From positions 1 through 53,000 of the forward strand of contig NW_026970769.1 of the NCBI RefSeq assembly GCF_963678635.1: DNA of 53,000 nucleotides, written 5' to 3'. The DNA comes from Symsagittifera roscoffensis (Eukaryota; Xenacoelomorpha; Acoela; Convolutidae). A program made the translations under genes and the position numbers. Below are positions 18,134 to 28,345 of this stretch, one piece after another. The notes under the pieces were generated by a model. That model was not told the origin of the DNA and did no database searches. It worked only from the letters and a program-made list of their open reading frames with translations. The stretch's first letter is position 1. Every line of letters starts with the position of its first letter.

Positions 18134-21004
18134 ATGCTCTTGGCAGGTCTGACCGTAACCGCCACAAGGTCGAAGAAGACGGCGCGAACCCTGGCAGACA
18201 CTAAGTTAGAAATGGAAGTAATCAGTCAATGTGGATCTGGGGGACTTGAAGATTACAGGCCCTCGCGAATCAACATGGCCAAGTTGAAACTGGAAGGACA
18301 ACTCGACGTGGTCGAGTACAGTCGAATAACTGTGCCGGAATCGGTCCACATGGGAGATCCGGCAGGGGGTTATGTGGAGATGTTGAAAGCGAGGAACTCC
18401 GCGAGAGGGCACCTGATGGCTTGGAGTGAAAAGCGGGCCATGCAAGAATATCTGAAAGGGCTTACGGAGAACTCTAACTTCAATCGAAGAGAGTATGGCA
18501 CAGTGATGTCATCAGAAGCGAATGAAATTGGATTGGAAAAACTGCTAGAGATTTCTTGGAGGGCGGCCCTCCAGAAATACTTCGATGAGACGATGAATGC
18601 ACCTGCTACTGTGGCAGCATACCTGGCTCATCCTTGCGTGAGAACTGATCTGCAAGTACGACTGGCTTGGTGCTTGATGGGCATCAAAAAGGCGGAGTAT
18701 GAAGCCAGTAATGACTCGAAATCACGAGAACAGGAGCTAGAGTTAATGGAAGTTCTACGAGCATTGATTTCGAAAGACGATTCAGCGATAGCATGGGCTA
18801 AGCGTAAGGATGCCCTTTGCTTTGTCAGGTTCGTGGTGGATCGCATCCCCACTCCTGTGTTGGGAGAATGTATAAAGATCATTCGGCAAAAGGGAGTTGA
18901 TTGCGAAAGGAACTTCCTTAGGGCACTCCTAGAGCTATATCAGGACATGCCATTGACCGTGCCAAGCAAGGAGTCGAATGATATGGAAAGCTATCGCAAG
19001 TTGGAAGAGGTGAGAAGATACTCCAACAAAGAATTGAGAGTGAGCAGAGACTTGATTGAAGCGGCCAGAGGACAAAAGGAGTTTGCAACACTAGGGAAAC
19101 TGAAGTCGTTCCAATACGTGTCTGGCATACCGGGGATGGCGTATAATCCCTTCGTGAACGAAGAAGCCAGGGAAGCATACTTCGACTACGAGCAAGTCAC
19201 AGTGCTCAACTTCTGGGTTGAACGGATTAAGGAAATTGGAATGTTGATGGTGGAACAACCCAAGCTTGGAATTATTTTGGAAGAACGAGTAGTCGAGCCC
19301 TCGATTCCCGAGCTAAAAGGGCAAGTGAGTTTTGATTGTGGTTCTTGGGACGGTCCCTTGAAAACCAGTCTAGTAGTGATGTGGGAACTCATGAAACCTT
19401 CCTGGTGTCCCCATCCTAACGCGGGCTTAATCTGGGACATGACCGCGGATGTCATGTTAGAACGGGATGATGATGCGAGTTTACATGATCTGGCCATGAT
19501 ACATCACCTGCTGGCCATGAGATTGACGAAGAAGAAGAGCAACCCGTCCACGGAGCTGTCCGAGGAAGTTACATCGAGTAATTGGTTGAAGCAAGGAACA
19601 TGCTTGGCTCAACACAGTGGGATGGATGGACATGTTTGTAACATGGGACACTGCCTGATTACGCTGAGTGAGCAGCATCGACAACTGGCACGATTGTACG
19701 GAAGATTGAGCATGTCAGATAAGAGTGCCATGGAGTTGGTCGCAGACTGCCATGGGGTGACGGACGTAAACCTGATCACAGCCTTGGGATTTTGCAGCAT
19801 GACGAGTTCGATAGAATCGCTCGAGCGCTTGGAGCGTGCCCATGAGCTGGTGACGTCCCTCAGCGTGGAAATATTCCCTGGAGCATTACAGACGGAGCAA
19901 AAGATTGGAGGCTGGCGAGAAGCCCTGGAGAATGAAATGAATCTGAAGGACAGTGAAGCCTATCACAGACCTACTGGTTCAAAATATATGGTGGGTTCAA
20001 GCTCAGCGCCGTATTGTAATAGCAAGTATCCTACGCACATGGTGGTGATGGATGCGAGGACGCAACAAGTGTTGGTTGACCAACTTTTCTCTGTGCCAAA
20101 GTGCGTGAGGTTGGCCAGAATGTCAGAGAGGTCATATGACTTGTTGGCAAAGATCTTTCGGGCAGTCCCGAAGAGATCCGAAGGCGAGTTGCAAGACGTT
20201 GTGGGTGAAGAGTTCATGACACTGAACGAAGGAAACGTGAGTGAGTTCGAGAAACAGAAAGCGAGTGGAGCGTTACCTACTGAATTCCCCACCATAGAAG
20301 AGAAAGACGACCTACATAGAATTCTGATGGAAGTGGAACCGTTGCTGGGAGCCTCAGGGTATCGGACCCGAAGGAACATAGTGAGAACCCATGGGGAGTA
20401 TCCTTGCCACTGCTTAGCGCAGACGTTGTGGTACCCCAAACGCGGGAATCTGATCCTAGTATGGGACGTGGAGGAGTTGTACTCCACGGGGTTGCCCGAT
20501 CAGAATCAACCAGTGTCAATCGTGGTGGTTAGCGCCATGCTAGCAGTGAGATGGTTGGAGGCTAATGCAGACACAAGTGAGCCGGAGACGGCCGTGCCGA
20601 CTCCTGAACAGCTGAGCAACGTGAAAATGAGTAGTGAATTGGATCTTTTCAGAACCACCTGCAAGGTTCTGAGAATACCTAAAGCCATTGAAAGAATATG
20701 GTCAAGGCAAAGATTGATGCCTTGGTTCCGTGCAGTGATGACATCTTGGATGTATGAACGCGCGAAGCGTCACATGTCAAGGAACACGGAAGCCTATCAA
20801 TCTTTCCAGCTAGATATAGGACCAGGAGCCTATAAACGAGCATTCTTGACGCACAGAAACGCGGTCACCACAGCGGTGAAGCGGGTAGCTGGAACGCCTT
20901 GTGTTACTGAAGATGAGAAGAAAGAGGTCTTAAGAGCTGACCTAGAACGAAACGTGAGCCTGTGTCTTCACAACAGCTTTTGCAGGAACCGGAGCAGAAG
21001 GTGA
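18134..21004 (+). CDS. ORF4: unknown large accessory protein, element 1
   Basis: 956 codons from ATG 18134. The upstream residues IPP before the Met are also conserved in element 2 (VPP), so the Met is probably internal to a longer protein and the true start was lost with the deletion. I do not recognise any domain. It has a mixed helical look with scattered Cys/His (CLAQHSGMDGHVCNMGHC near the middle) and no clear signal peptide or membrane segment. Element 2 51202-53000 encodes a clear homologue. In element 2 ORF3 and ORF4 share one frame, separated only by a TGA. Confidence 0.75.
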   Translation: MLLAGLTVTATRSKKTARTLADTKLEMEVISQCGSGGLEDYRPSRINMAKLKLEGQLDVVEYSRITVPESVHMGDPAGGYVEMLKARNSARGHLMAWSEKRAMQEYLKGLTENSNFNRREYGTVMSSEANEIGLEKLLEISWRAALQKYFDETMNAPATVAAYLAHPCVRTDLQVRLAWCLMGIKKAEYEASNDSKSREQELELMEVLRALISKDDSAIAWAKRKDALCFVRFVVDRIPTPVLGECIKIIRQKGVDCERNFLRALLELYQDMPLTVPSKESNDMESYRKLEEVRRYSNKELRVSRDLIEAARGQKEFATLGKLKSFQYVSGIPGMAYNPFVNEEAREAYFDYEQVTVLNFWVERIKEIGMLMVEQPKLGIILEERVVEPSIPELKGQVSFDCGSWDGPLKTSLVVMWELMKPSWCPHPNAGLIWDMTADVMLERDDDASLHDLAMIHHLLAMRLTKKKSNPSTELSEEVTSSNWLKQGTCLAQHSGMDGHVCNMGHCLITLSEQHRQLARLYGRLSMSDKSAMELVADCHGVTDVNLITALGFCSMTSSIESLERLERAHELVTSLSVEIFPGALQTEQKIGGWREALENEMNLKDSEAYHRPTGSKYMVGSSSAPYCNSKYPTHMVVMDARTQQVLVDQLFSVPKCVRLARMSERSYDLLAKIFRAVPKRSEGELQDVVGEEFMTLNEGNVSEFEKQKASGALPTEFPTIEEKDDLHRILMEVEPLLGASGYRTRRNIVRTHGEYPCHCLAQTLWYPKRGNLILVWDVEELYSTGLPDQNQPVSIVVVSAMLAVRWLEANADTSEPETAVPTPEQLSNVKMSSELDLFRTTCKVLRIPKAIERIWSRQRLMPWFRAVMTSWMYERAKRHMSRNTEAYQSFQLDIGPGAYKRAFLTHRNAVTTAVKRVAGTPCVTEDEKKEVLRADLERNVSLCLHNSFCRNRSRR

Positions 21005-21144
21005 ATGTGGACTTGCTACCTTGTTGCAAACCGAGGCTGTTGGAACAGGAGGGTTGGGGCACGGCCCGCAACTCTCTGGACATGTTAGAGAAAGTTCTGG
21101 AAGACAGTGACGCTGAACATCAGGATGGAGAAATGATGGAATGA
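20962..21144 (+). pseudogene. Possible out-of-frame C-terminus of ORF4
   Basis: Overlaps the end of ORF4 in another frame and gives an acidic, Glu/Asp-rich tail ending at TGA 21142. It could be the real C-terminus displaced by an indel. Element 2 does not reach this point in the window, so this cannot be tested here. Confidence 0.25.
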
Positions 21145-21883
21145 AGATGACCGAAGGAGAGAAGAGAAGGAGAAAAAACTTGATTGTCTTTGTGTGTAAA
21201 AACTTGAACAAATCAACCAAGTTTTGATTATTGAACTTGTGAAACTTTTTGTTTTGATTTAGTTTGGTCAGACCAAACTTAGAAAATTGTTGCAATTGTT
21301 GAAATTGTTGATTTTAGTTACTACTATCTATGTATGTATATAAGGAGCATAGGTGAGTATATTTACCTATTTATTCCCGACTGAAGTTTTTAACCTGTGT
21401 AAGACACAAATTCACTGTGTGGCGACATGGTAAGTTTGAGTAAACTCGCTCGAGAAGGGTGGGTAACTCAATAACTTTCCTAGCCACAGAGTTTCTTAGT
21501 TTTAATATTGAAAGGACCGCATAAATGACTAATTATACTTGGTGAGTGAAGTTAAGTTATTTTAACGGGTGCGTGGCCGTGCCACGTCCCACTTTTTAAT
21601 CACAAAGAGCGAAAAGAAGTTTTATAACAAGATGACGTAAGTAGTCAGAAAAGAAATTTTATCTAGGACCCTCCTCATGGTGCAAATTTTGTGAAAATGT
21701 TGAAAGGCAAGGAGATGTAGTACGATGCCATTTGTGAACACGTAGTGAGTTGAAGTGGAGTAGATAAATTTCATTTTCTTATGCGATTTGTAAGATTGGT
21801 TACAGAAAACTGGATACCTACTTGACGATAACCCGGTGTTGTGCGATCAATAGGGACATTGATGGAGACTTGTCCGGGGAGTA
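21145..21883 (+). other. 3' untranslated region of element 1
   Basis: Non-coding and AT-rich. A hairpin CGTGGC-CGT-GCCACG lies near 21570. From 21821 the sequence becomes a copy of the region around the candidate central polypurine tract (CTTGAC, ACCCGGT, GCGATC, GATGGA in order) and ends in the polypurine tract. Confidence 0.6.
21871..21883 (+). promoter_or_regulatory. 3' polypurine tract, element 1
   Basis: TGTCCGGGGAGTA directly abuts the TGTGCC start of the 3' LTR, the expected place for the plus-strand primer. GGGGAG is the purine-rich core. The same TTGTCCGGGGAGT recurs inside the element. Confidence 0.75.
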
Positions 21884-22768
21884 TGTGCCATTCTGCCGGA
21901 TGACACAGCATAACCTTCCCGCGACAGAAAATTAAGTGACTAAAGGCCTTATGAACAGAAAAGTGTTGCGACGGAGGGTCAGAATGTTCTAGAATTTTTA
22001 TTTTTAAAATTTCGATTGGAAGAAGAACATTTCTGAGAAATAGAAAAAAGACGGCCATTTTGAATAAAAAAGACGAAAATGAGAACCACGATATAGATTG
22101 TGAAGAACAGTTGTATCAGAGACAGAAAAACACGGAGCCTCTTATCGTGGCAAGAACACACGATAAGGACCTTAGCGACAGATATTTGTGGAGACGGAGG
22201 CTTCAGTGGGGGGAAGAGAAATACCACGGAACCCTCCCGGGACACGAAATATAGGAGATAAGAGTGTTATCTCAAGAAAATCACGGGAGCGGAGGCTTGG
22301 TCCCCCAGAGACTGTTATATGTGAAGGGACTGGGTAAACTGACTATAACAGCTGCTGTAATGTCCTAGATCTTAATTAACACCGATATTATTTGATATTT
22401 CAGGACATGAGTAGATAGAAAAAAGGAAAGGGTCAATCCATCTCCAATGGATTTAATATAAAACTGTCACACAAAAACATATAGAAATAGGTGGTTCGAG
22501 CCGTGTTTTTAATGACAATCACGTAGTCTGAGGATCCGAGACTCAGCTATGTGGTTGTGTTCGCATGCAAACGAAAGCTGATCAAAAGTCGTTTGACTGA
22601 TGGCCTAAAAATGGTAACTTTTTACTTTGCCCTAGACAGACCAGAAAATCAACTGGCAAGGTCGAGACGGTGAAAAACGAGTAGAATTAAGGTAACTGAC
22701 GCCTGCCAGTCGTTGATAGGTACTTTTTCTACGCTCCGTCGCTGTGTGATATTTGGGCGAATGTTACA
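21884..22768 (+). repeat. 3' LTR of element 1
   Basis: TGTGCCATTCTG to GAATGTTACA. It pairs with 880-1747: about eight substitutions were seen by eye, plus a ~17-base difference near 21994 and a few 1-2 base indels. The sequence after 22768 (TGGTGCTG) is unrelated to what follows the 5' LTR, which fixes this end. Confidence 0.9.
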
Positions 22769-23036
22769 TGGTGCTGTTATTCTTCGCACTCTCCAGCTGA
22801 CTAAATAATTGATTTCCTTTCGAGTCTGCAATTCAAAAAAATTACACCCTTCGTTAGTCTGGATAAAGACGCTCCACTTGACTCAGCGAAAGTTTTTATT
22901 TTAAATAAGCTGAAACAAAGAATCCAAACACGTCAAACGATTCGAGTACAAAATTGTGGAAAGAAAAAATTAAATTCAATAAGAGAGGTGAACGCAAATT
23001 TTATCTGCAGAAAACGTCAACAAACACATCACACTA

Positions 23037-23250
23037 CGAATACCATAAAGAGTCATTAAGACAACAAAGACATTTTGTCGAATGTGGAGTTTTCGAGGGA
23101 AATGATTCAAAAACAGCCGAAATAGCCGAGGAGACAAATATTTCAACAAAAACGCCAGACTATGAATAACATAGTCATAGTGAGCCATTGAGACAACACA
23201 GACGCTTCCTCGAATGTGATGTTTTCGAGGAAAAGATTCAGAAAAAAAAC
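23037..23250. repeat. Direct duplication of a ~90-bp block
   Basis: About 23037-23125 and 23163-23250 share CATA..GAG.CATTA/GAGACAACA, CGAATGTG and GTTTTCGAGG in the same order, about 125 bases apart. The second copy has several substitutions. Confidence 0.55.
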
Positions 23251-23426
23251 AGAAAAATTGATCCATTTGCTCAACAATTTTTAAAAACTTTATTTCATTT
23301 TTCAAACTGTACTTACCGCTTGTATAATTTTTTCTTTTCAGTTTAAATTGAACGAGGATTTTTAATCCAATTTTCAAAGGATATTTCAGTTCAGCTTTCA
23401 AAAATTACAACCGAACCGTCCTTTAT

Positions 23427-23790
23427 CTCGTCTCAAATACTGAGCCATCTCATCTCAAATACTCGTCTTGAATACTGAACCATCTCATCTCAAATACTGA
23501 TGGGTCCGATATTATTTTATGAACCAACTGAACCATTCCGTCTCAAACACTGATGAGTGCGATGATAATTTCTGGACCAAATGAACCATCTCTTCTCAAA
23601 TACTGATAATTGCGATGATTTTTTCTGCACCAACTGAATCATCTCATTTCGAATACTGATGAGTGACTTAGCTGTCATTTCAAACTGAACCATCTCATCT
23701 CAAATACTGATGAGTGACTTAACTGCCCCCATTTCAAACTTGAACTGCCATTTCAAACCCTGAACATCCATTTCAAACCCATTTCAAGCC
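23427..23790. repeat. Minisatellite with CATCTCATCTCAAATACTGA core
   Basis: Imperfect repeats of CATCTCATCTCAAATACTGA, many followed by TGAGTG, with spacers of varying length, passing at the right end into CATTTCAAAC repeats. No coding signal. Confidence 0.65.
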
Positions 23791-23968
23791 AAAACGATAG
23801 AATTGACATCCGCATAGTTAACCAAGGTATTAAGATTCGTTTGTGCATTGCGTTGACAAATGGATAAGTTCTTTTGCGTTCAAATTGCGCGTTCCTAAAG
23901 ATAAAAAATCAAATACTTGACCTCTAGCTTTTATTTGATCATATGCAAGTTCAGTAATAAACAAAAAT

Positions 23969-24191
23969 GCGGAATCCACGTACAATTTGCGGAATCCGCT
24001 TACATTTGCGGATTCCGGATACAATTTTTGCGGATTCCACTTATATTTGCGGGTTCCTATTACATTATGCGGATTCCGCTTACGTTATGCGGAACCCAGA
24101 ACAACTTGCTATATTTGCTTGTAGCGGAATCCGCAACAAAACAAATGTGCCGACAAAATTTACGTTACAGGCAAATGTATGCGGAATCCGC
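23969..24191. repeat. Array of GCGGAATCCGC palindromes at ~20-bp spacing
   Basis: GCGGAATCC or GCGGATTCC starts at about 23969, 23989, 24008, 24030, 24049, 24069 and 24089, with further copies at 24123 and 24181. Several units are perfect palindromes (GCGGAATCCGC) and the rest are one or two bases off. Spacers are mostly TTACATTT-like. The period is close to two DNA turns. Confidence 0.7.
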
Positions 24192-24796
24192 TGAAAATTT
24201 GTTTGTGGAATCCTCTTACATTTTGGAACCTATTTTAAGACTTGTCTCTAGAATCCAGGATTATACAGACACTCAATTGTGCTCCTGTCCAGTGCACAGT
24301 TTGGCCTCGTACTGTGAATCAATGAAAAACACTAAAAAATCTAAAAACTAAAATCCACTTTCTAATAAAATCAATTTTAAAAAGCGCAAACAGTTTTTAT
24401 GGTTTTTTTCAATCAATATACTTGATGAAAGTGGAAAAGTCAATCAGTGGAAAGTTGGACAAGCGAAGAAAAAAGCCCAAGACCTATTTTAACATAGATG
24501 GCATTAAGCAAACGGCGTTTTGCAGGGCGAGCAAAATAAAAACGCTATCATTCTTCGTAAAGATCAAAACTTACTTGGCCAGAATTGTCTTCGATGTACA
24601 TTCCTCCGTAAATGGCAAAAATGGAGTGGTGTGATTCTTCCTGATAGGCAAATTCTTCAGTGGCCTGGCCAGGAAGGAAGTAGACTTGGCAGACGGCTAA
24701 AACAAACCAAACGTTTCAGTTCTGCTTGTACCGATTTCCCCCTAATTTCTTTGATATAGATCCTTAAAGAGTTTTATATATGCGCTTTAATTACTA

Positions 24797-25028
24797 GTGG
24801 ACAAAATTATCGAAAATGCAGGTTTTCAACGTGATTATTCATGACAAGGATTTTCTTGGTAAGTCTTTGAAATCTGATTTTGATAACTTCATAGATGGTA
24901 CCGCTGATCATTTGCGCTCGGTCTATGCAATAACTTTGACAAAAATTGAAGAAAATTCACCAAAAATGGTAATTGAAAACAGACATTTTGGCGATAAAAA
25001 ACCTGAATTTGCGCCTAGTTTTGTCCAC
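24797..25028. mobile_element. Tc1/mariner-type MITE (232 bp)
   Basis: Starts GTGGACAAAATTA and ends TAGTTTTGTCCAC. The inverted repeats extend imperfectly to about 31 bp, up to a shared CAGGTTTT. It is flanked by TA on both sides (24795-24796 and 25029-25030), the target duplication of Tc1/mariner elements. The 71-codon open frame inside has no recognisable protein and is probably chance. Confidence 0.75.
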
Positions 25029-25114
25029 TAACGTACATCTGATATTCTTTTCGACAAAAATTTTGTTTTTCTTTTTTCCTTCGCGTTCATTTTTCCTCGC
25101 TACCCCCGAAAAAC

Positions 25115-25336
25115 GGCTCTTTTCTAGTTTCCCACCGCCCTTTCAAAATCAATTTTGAAAACTCTTTTTAACGTTGTGATAATGCAGTGAAATTTGGCGT
25201 GGTGAACAAATCGAAAATTCTGAACAGATTTGTTCTTCATACTTTACAGCGTAACATCGCGCATTTAGCCGTATAATAACACGTAAAACAAACATAAAAC
25301 TCGGTAAAATGAAAGGGGAGAACTGGAAAAAGAGCC
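25115..25336. mobile_element. MITE family A, copy 1 (222 bp)
   Basis: Inverted ends GGCTCTTTTCTAGTTTCCC and AACTGGAAAAAGAGCC. The interior has ACAGATTTGTTCTTCATAC and GCATTTAGCCGTA, shared with the copies at 28074-28293 and 29515-29955. Confidence 0.7.
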
Positions 25337-25360
25337 AATCTGAGATGGGCGAAAAAAAAG

Positions 25361-25560
25361 GGATTCTTTTCCAGTTTCCCACACCCCTCGTATATCTGCA
25401 AACTTAAGCTGTTCAAAATTGTTCACACGGTTTTTTGCATGTAAGAAATGTTGTAGAAACTGGTTCACTTGTTCACGCTGACACGTTTCAATGCAATTTA
25501 TAACAAGAGTGAGTTCATAATTTGCGTGCCAGTTTTTGTAAAACTCGAACAAGGTTAACA
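25361..25560. mobile_element. MITE family A-like fragment
   Basis: Begins GGATTCTTTTCCAGTTTCCC and shares GCTGTTCAAAATTGTTCACAC and GTTCACGCTGACA with the next copy (25649-25795). No matching right end was found, so the end given is approximate. Confidence 0.4.
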
Positions 25561-25648
25561 GAATAAGTATTTATAAAGCTTTACAGATGGGAGAGGAAAA
25601 AAAGCTTAGCTCCAAAGCCACACGATCAAGAGCTTCAGCAAAAACTTA

Positions 25649-25795
25649 GGCTCTTTTCCAGTTTCCCACCCCCTCGAACTGTTCAAAAATTGTTCACACA
25701 ACTTTTTGCATAATAAAAATGCGGTACAAAATTGTTAACCTGTTCACGCTGACAAAAAATCAAATTCTCCCAAAGGGGGGGACTAGAAAAAAGCC
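25649..25795. mobile_element. MITE family A, short copy (147 bp)
   Basis: Left end GGCTCTTTTCCAGTTTCCC, right end AAAGGGGGGGACTAGAAAAAAGCC-like. The interior has a TTGTTCACAC segment unlike copy 1, so this is a subfamily. Confidence 0.6.
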
Positions 25796-25799
25796 AAAA

Positions 25800-27513
25800 C
25801 TTGTAGCTAAAAACACTTTTTTTTTACTTTAGGGTTTTGTTGAAAAATTCTGTTTTTAAATCTTGGTAAGAAAAAACTAAACTTGTCGGATGAGAAACAT
25901 GGCTCTTTTGCTTCTCATTAGCCCACCTTTTAATTTTAGTTTAAAAAAAAATATATTTGAATGTCAATTATCTTTAAACTTTTAACTAGATTCGAGTTTG
26001 TTTTTTCTAAATGCAATTTTCTCGAGCAATCTGATCTGGCTCCGTTTTTTAAAGGCTGACAGAACTGGGAGAAGTAGGTCGAGTCCCTCTTTTCAGAGTT
26101 TGCTTCTTGATTACTTCTCACAAATTTAACGCTACGTTGTCTTCCAATTTTTACAATTTTTCCCAAATATTTGGAATATCTATAGATTAATTTCAGCGCG
26201 ATTGAAAAGATATCAGTAACAAATTGTTGTTTGTTGTAATTGGCTTTTAAATGTTATTTCAGAAGTTCGTCTCTCGCAAAACTAAGCTATATCCAAAAAT
26301 TTTTTCATAAATTAAGGAAAACTTTGAATAATCCGACTGCTCTTCAACTCTCCGCGAGTTTTAAATTGTAAAAGTTTCTTGCCCCCATATTGAATCGGTT
26401 CAATTTGACTGCGTTATAAATTGCGAAAACAATCATCCAAGAAAATAGCAAAAAGTATTTCTATAAAATTAGACGCCGTTAAATTATCTTTTTGAAATTT
26501 CCACTCAATGATTCGATATTCTCATTGATGTAAAAAACTTGCCATTTTGCAAAGTTTTTTGTCAGTGGCGTTTTGTTTTTAATCGAAATTTCTTTTTAAA
26601 AAATGCATTAAGAAACCATGTCGCAATCTAAAATGCAAAACTAGAACTAGTCTCTAGAAATTAGGAGTGAAGAAAAAAAGGAAGCGGTTCTTGAGAAACT
26701 TCCAAGTCGGCTTAGGTTGCTCTGTTTCAATGCTCACACGCTTTTTAAAACCAACTCTCTTGGAAAAGTTGGCATTGACAATTGCCATCTATGTGTCTTT
26801 CAACTGATTATTGACAGATTTCTATTAGGTTGTTGAATACCATTTGTGATTATGGGGTTGAATCAGCAAGAGCTTTTGTTATTTAGATATTTGAAGCTGA
26901 AAAACAGCATATTGCATAACCGCTTTTAATAAAAGTGAAAACAATTCGTTTGTAATCGATTTTCGGGTTCTAAATTGCTGTGAATATAATTGATTCCCAT
27001 GTCAAGTTCAGACAACAAAATTGGACTAAAAATGGATTTAAAAGCATTATATTTAATTTGGAATTCATAATAAGGGATTTCTTAATAAGTAGAAAATCAC
27101 ATTGAAATTGTTTTTTTTTCCAATTTATTTTTGTTTCGCGCGTTGTGCAAATTTTGGAACAGTTTCTGCATTTATCAAGTGAGTTAAGCGGAAACTTTGC
27201 AAAGCGAGTGTACAGCCTAATCCACTTCTAACTTCAAACTCAAATTGCAAAAAAAATCCGTTAATCCCCTCCTAACGCTTGCTCCCCTTCAATGCCTTTA
27301 AAATTAGCACCTTTGCTACCCTCCTCCCTGAACACCACCAGGGGGAGGGTTGTTGTAAAGGGCAGAAGCTAGGGAGGGGATTCAAAATTCTGTTTGGGTA
27401 ACATGAATTAATACTAAAGAAAAACAAAAAATAAGCAGAAAAAAATGAAATTGAACAACAAGTAACCAACTTAACCAACGTAACCAACTTTAGTTTAAAA
27501 GGTAGAAAAGACT
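25800..27513. other. AT-rich spacer without a supported gene
   Basis: No conserved reading frame, RNA or promoter seen. An inverted pair AATCCCCTCC (about 27264) and GGAGGGGATT (about 27372) brackets a ~118-bp segment that could be another small foldback element. Confidence 0.45.
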
Positions 27514-27715
27514 GGCTCTTTTCCAGTCGCCCCCTTATGATATTTTCCGAAATTCAGTATATGAAAGTCTATTAAAAATGACCTTTTATGTAATAAATTG
27601 CGTTAGAAGGTGAACAAGTTTGTACAGCATTTCAAAATGCAAAATACTGTGTGAACATTTTTTGAACAGTTTTATTTTGTAATTTCTTGAGGGGGTGGGA
27701 AACTGGAAAAGTGCC
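27514..27715. mobile_element. MITE family A, copy (202 bp)
   Basis: Left end GGCTCTTTTCCAGTCGCCCC; right end GGTGGGAAACTGGAAAAGTGCC-like. The interior is diverged and has GTGAACATTTTTTGAACAG. Confidence 0.6.
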
Positions 27716-27866
27716 AAAAAATTGTATGTGCGTTGAAATTCGCATCTCGGTAAATTGGAAAAAAAATCGATTATAAATTAGTTTCGTTGTCAGTGTCCAC
27801 AAAAAGGAGAAAAAAACGACGATAATGGATGAAAATAGGATTTTGTTGCCTCAAAAAATAGTAATA

Positions 27867-28345
27867 TTATGATCCATTTTAAATTGATTATAATCGATTT
27901 TTTTCACTTTTGTGGGCAATGACAAGGAAACTCAATTGTAATAGTTTTTTTGGGGTTGTCACAATAGTAATATTATAATCCATTTTATAATCCAAAATTG
28001 TAATGTTATATACCAATTTAAATTGATTATAATCGATTTGTTTTCACTTTTGTGGACACTGACAAGGAAACTCGGCTCTTTTCCAGTCCCCCCCCCCCCT
28101 TTCAAATTCAATTTTGAAAAGCTTACTTGATGTTGTCATAATGCAATGAATTTTGGCCTGGTGAACAAATCGACAACTGTGAACAGATTTGTTCTTCATA
28201 CTTTACAGCGTAACATCACGCATTTAGCCGTAATAACACATTAAACAAACATAAAACTCGGAATTTTGAAAGGGGGGAAACTGAAAAAGAGCCGGAAACT
28301 CAATTGTAATAGTTTTTTGTGGTTGTCAATTATAATGCGGGTTGT
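27867..28345. repeat. Repeat family B, two tandem units, one interrupted by a MITE
   Basis: Units share TAATATTAT.ATCCATTTTA, AAATTGATTATAATCGATTT, CACTTTTGTGG and GACAAGGAAACTC. The first (about 27867-27960) is intact; the second (about 27998-28345) is split by the MITE at 28074-28293. A reversed TTGTCAGTGTCCACAAAAA lies at 27798, so the family has inverted ends. Confidence 0.6.
28074..28293. mobile_element. MITE family A, copy with 8-bp target duplication (220 bp)
   Basis: Ends GGCTCTTTTCCAGT and AAAGAGCC. GGAAACTC occurs directly before (28066-28073) and after (28294-28301). The same host sequence without the insertion is present at 27926-27950, an empty site inside the window. An 8-bp duplication points to the hAT superfamily. 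Confidence 0.8.

Larger units (their letters stand above)
880..22768 (+). mobile_element. Element 1: giant Ty3/gypsy-type LTR retrotransposon (21.9 kb, damaged)
   Basis: Direct LTRs (880-1747 and 21884-22768) bracket gag, protease, reverse transcriptase, RNase H and integrase in Ty3/gypsy order, followed by a macro domain and two env-position ORFs. The LTRs look about 99% identical apart from short indels, which implies recent insertion. Lesions: two compensating frameshifts near 11680 and 12048, an in-frame TAA at 13295, and about 2.6 kb missing near 18070-18100 compared with element 2. I find no matching target-site duplication: the bases before 880 end in ATCGT and the bases after 22768 begin TGGTG. 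Full ancestral length is estimated at 24-25 kb by adding the segment kept in element 2. Confidence 0.9.
22769..24790. other. AT-rich spacer with simple and tandem repeats
   Basis: No gene supported. It contains the duplicated ~90-bp block (23037-23250), a minisatellite (23427-23790) and a 20-bp palindromic array (23969-24191). Short open frames here, such as 23917-24351, are produced by the repeats. 24400-24780 has open frames in two phases that I do not recognise. Confidence 0.5.

Noticed and set aside
23427-23790. Hammerhead ribozymes, because CTGATGAG recurs in the minisatellite
   Set aside because: No GAAA core or matching stems at the required spacing; the repeats read CATTTCAAAC instead.
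23969-24191. CRISPR-like array
   Set aside because: Eukaryotic context, 11-bp palindromes, and spacers similar to each other.
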